A DNA stretch of 6,713 nucleotides, from the NCBI GenBank assembly GCA_030549955.1, contig JAUQQI010000067.1:1-6713 (forward strand). Direction: 5' to 3'. The notes beneath the pieces were generated by a model that saw only the letters and a program-made list of their open reading frames with translations, was not told the DNA's origin and ran no database searches. Of this stretch, positions 5,788-6,713 are shown one piece after another. The DNA is from Chloroflexota bacterium. GTDB lineage: Bacteria; Chloroflexota; Dehalococcoidia; JAUQQI01. A program made the translations under genes and the position numbers. How positions within the stretch are numbered: position 1 is the stretch's first letter; each line of letters opens with the position of its first letter.

Positions 5788-6713
5788 ATGTACCGCATTG
5801 GTGTTGACATCGGCGGAACGTTCACCGACCTGGTTCTCCTCGATGATTCGGCCGGCGAGTGGCGGGTGGCTAAGACTCTGACAACGCCGGCGGCCCCGGA
5901 GCAGGCCGTCGTAACGGGTCTCCGGGAACTGCTCGTGGAGGCGAACCTCAAACCGGATGAGATAGACCGACTCATCCACGGAACTACCCTCGTCACCAAC
6001 GCGATTATCGAACGCAAGGGCGCCCCGACCGGGCTCATTACAACCGAGGGGTTCCGGGACGTGCTTGAGATCGGTCGGGAGCACCGTTACGACATGTATG
6101 ACATCTTCATCGAGCTCCCAAAACCCCTGGTGCCCCGGCACCTCCGGTTCGGCATTCGGGAGCGAGTTCTCGACGACGGTTCGGTTCTGATTCCCCTGGA
6201 TGAAAACGGCGTGCGGGAAGCGACCCGGGGGCTTGTTCAGGCCGGCGTCAAAGCCGTCGCCGTCTGCTTTCTGCACAGCTACGCCAACCCCGCCCATGAG
6301 CGGCGGGCGGCCGAGATTATCAGGGCCGAAGCGCCGGAGCTGTGGGTCTCCCTCTCGTCCGAGGTCGCGCCGGAGATCCGGGAATACGAGCGGTTTTCGA
6401 CGACGGTTGCCAACGTCTACGTCCGGCCGCTGGTGGACCGCTACCTGGCAACCCTGGTTGACCGGATCCGGGAGCTCGGGCTCGGTTGCGAAGTCCTCAT
6501 CATGCTCTCGGGCGGGGGGGTGGCTACCGTTGAGACCGCCCGCCGGTTCCCGGTCCGGCTCGTTGAATCGGGGCCAGCGGCTGGCGCCCTGGCCGGCGCG
6601 TTCCTGGCCATCGCCGCCACGGACGACCCCCGTGCCAACGAGCGGATCTGGCAGGAGGCGGAGCAGCGGGGGGTTCTCTTGAACGCGGTGGACGACGTCT
6701 CCCACTGCCACTT
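5788..6713 (+). CDS. hyuA: Hydantoinase/oxoprolinase subunit A, N-terminal part, joined in frame to a precorrin-2 dehydrogenase-like sequence (runs off the window)
   Basis: 308 full codons are visible with no stop before the window edge. Residues 3-14 hold the ATP phosphate-binding motif DIGGTFTD. 'IHGTTLVTNAIIERKG' (63-78) and 'TTEGFRDVLEIGRE' (85-98) are standard for the Hydant_A N-terminal domain. 'SEVAPEIREYERFSTTVANVYV' (191-212), SGGG (241-244) and 'VRLVESGPAAGALAGA' (256-271) belong to the start of the hydantoinase A domain. Normal relatives, about 700 residues, are the ATP-dependent A subunits of hydantoinases, 5-oxoprolinases and acetone/acetophenone carboxylases, and need a HyuB partner. 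Here the family sequence stops near residue 271. From about residue 274 the chain reads as the SirC/CysG-N family, so most of the HyuA ATPase core, normally beginning with a 'DMGGTT'-type motif, is missing. Start ATG 5788 is supported by GGTGGAG six bases upstream. As written, the product would not be a working hydantoinase. Confidence 0.88.
   Translation, partial: MYRIGVDIGGTFTDLVLLDDSAGEWRVAKTLTTPAAPEQAVVTGLRELLVEANLKPDEIDRLIHGTTLVTNAIIERKGAPTGLITTEGFRDVLEIGREHRYDMYDIFIELPKPLVPRHLRFGIRERVLDDGSVLIPLDENGVREATRGLVQAGVKAVAVCFLHSYANPAHERRAAEIIRAEAPELWVSLSSEVAPEIREYERFSTTVANVYVRPLVDRYLATLVDRIRELGLGCEVLIMLSGGGVATVETARRFPVRLVESGPAAGALAGAFLAIAATDDPRANERIWQEAEQRGVLLNAVDDVSHCH
6601..6713 (+). other. 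Precorrin-2 dehydrogenase / sirohydrochlorin ferrochelatase-like segment (SirC/CysG N-terminal family) inside the hyuA frame
   Basis: Residues 272-308 of the frame read 'FLAIAATDDPRAN', then 'ERIWQEAEQRGVLLNAVDD' and 'VSHCH'. This matches the well-conserved part of siroheme synthase N-terminal domains: 'FLVIAATDD..N' followed by 'A..RG.LVN.VDD...C.F'. That domain oxidises precorrin-2 with NAD+ to sirohydrochlorin in siroheme and cobalamin synthesis. The family's N-terminal nucleotide-binding glycine motif, about 60-70 residues earlier, is replaced by HyuA sequence, so this is a 5'-truncated fragment. Codon use and GC look the same as in the HyuA part, suggesting both pieces come from the same or a closely related genome. 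Confidence 0.8.

Noticed and set aside
5752..6711. A 319-residue open frame on the minus strand over hyuA, and a 160-residue plus-strand frame at 6200-6682
   Set aside because: Both lack recognisable motifs and plausible ribosome binding sites, and overlap the clear HyuA/SirC reading frame. They reflect high GC in third codon positions.

Overview
This is a GC-rich bacterial window of compact genes. It holds two complete genes and one partial gene on the minus strand (left), and one complete gene, a tRNA and one partial gene on the plus strand (right). The family-5 solute-binding lipoprotein opens with a 'YWEWVLRR..SRRQFL' leader. The MFS carrier has a YYGWW opening, and an iron-alcohol-dehydrogenase/maleylacetate-reductase-like gene and a hydantoinase-A gene are nearby. 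This set suggests an uncultured heterotroph; Chloroflexota (Dehalococcoidia/SAR202-like) is my best guess, but it rests on general family knowledge and not on a marker gene.

Left part, minus strand. A divergent promoter region (about 3321-3547) drives a Tat-type lipoprotein solute-binding protein (3320-1656) from a clear sigma-70-like promoter. The unit ends in a strong intrinsic terminator at 1580-1619. Next comes an MFS transporter (1496-201) with no recognisable Shine-Dalgarno; a promoter-like element is placed so that its transcript would start at the GTG codon, i.e. a possible leaderless mRNA. Two bases after the MFS stop begins an iron-containing alcohol dehydrogenase / maleylacetate reductase-like gene that runs off the left edge. 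The last two look like a small uptake-plus-oxidoreduction operon.

Right part, plus strand. A Kef/CPA2-type cation:proton antiporter with a C-terminal RCK (TrkA-N) domain (3548-5299) is followed by a self-contained tRNA-Tyr(GUA) unit: promoter, leader hairpin, tRNA and terminator. After a 256-base spacer with its own promoter comes a hydantoinase/oxoprolinase subunit A gene starting at 5788.

The main anomaly is in that last gene. Its reading frame follows the HyuA family normally to about residue 270, then changes without a frameshift into the NAD-domain sequence of precorrin-2 dehydrogenase/sirohydrochlorin ferrochelatase (SirC/CysG N-terminal family) and runs to the window edge. The switch falls in a short stretch (about 6589-6609) that fits both families. 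This makes a microhomology-driven chimera, either an assembly error or a real recombination, the most likely explanation. I found no defence system, CRISPR array, insertion sequence or clearly new multi-gene system here.
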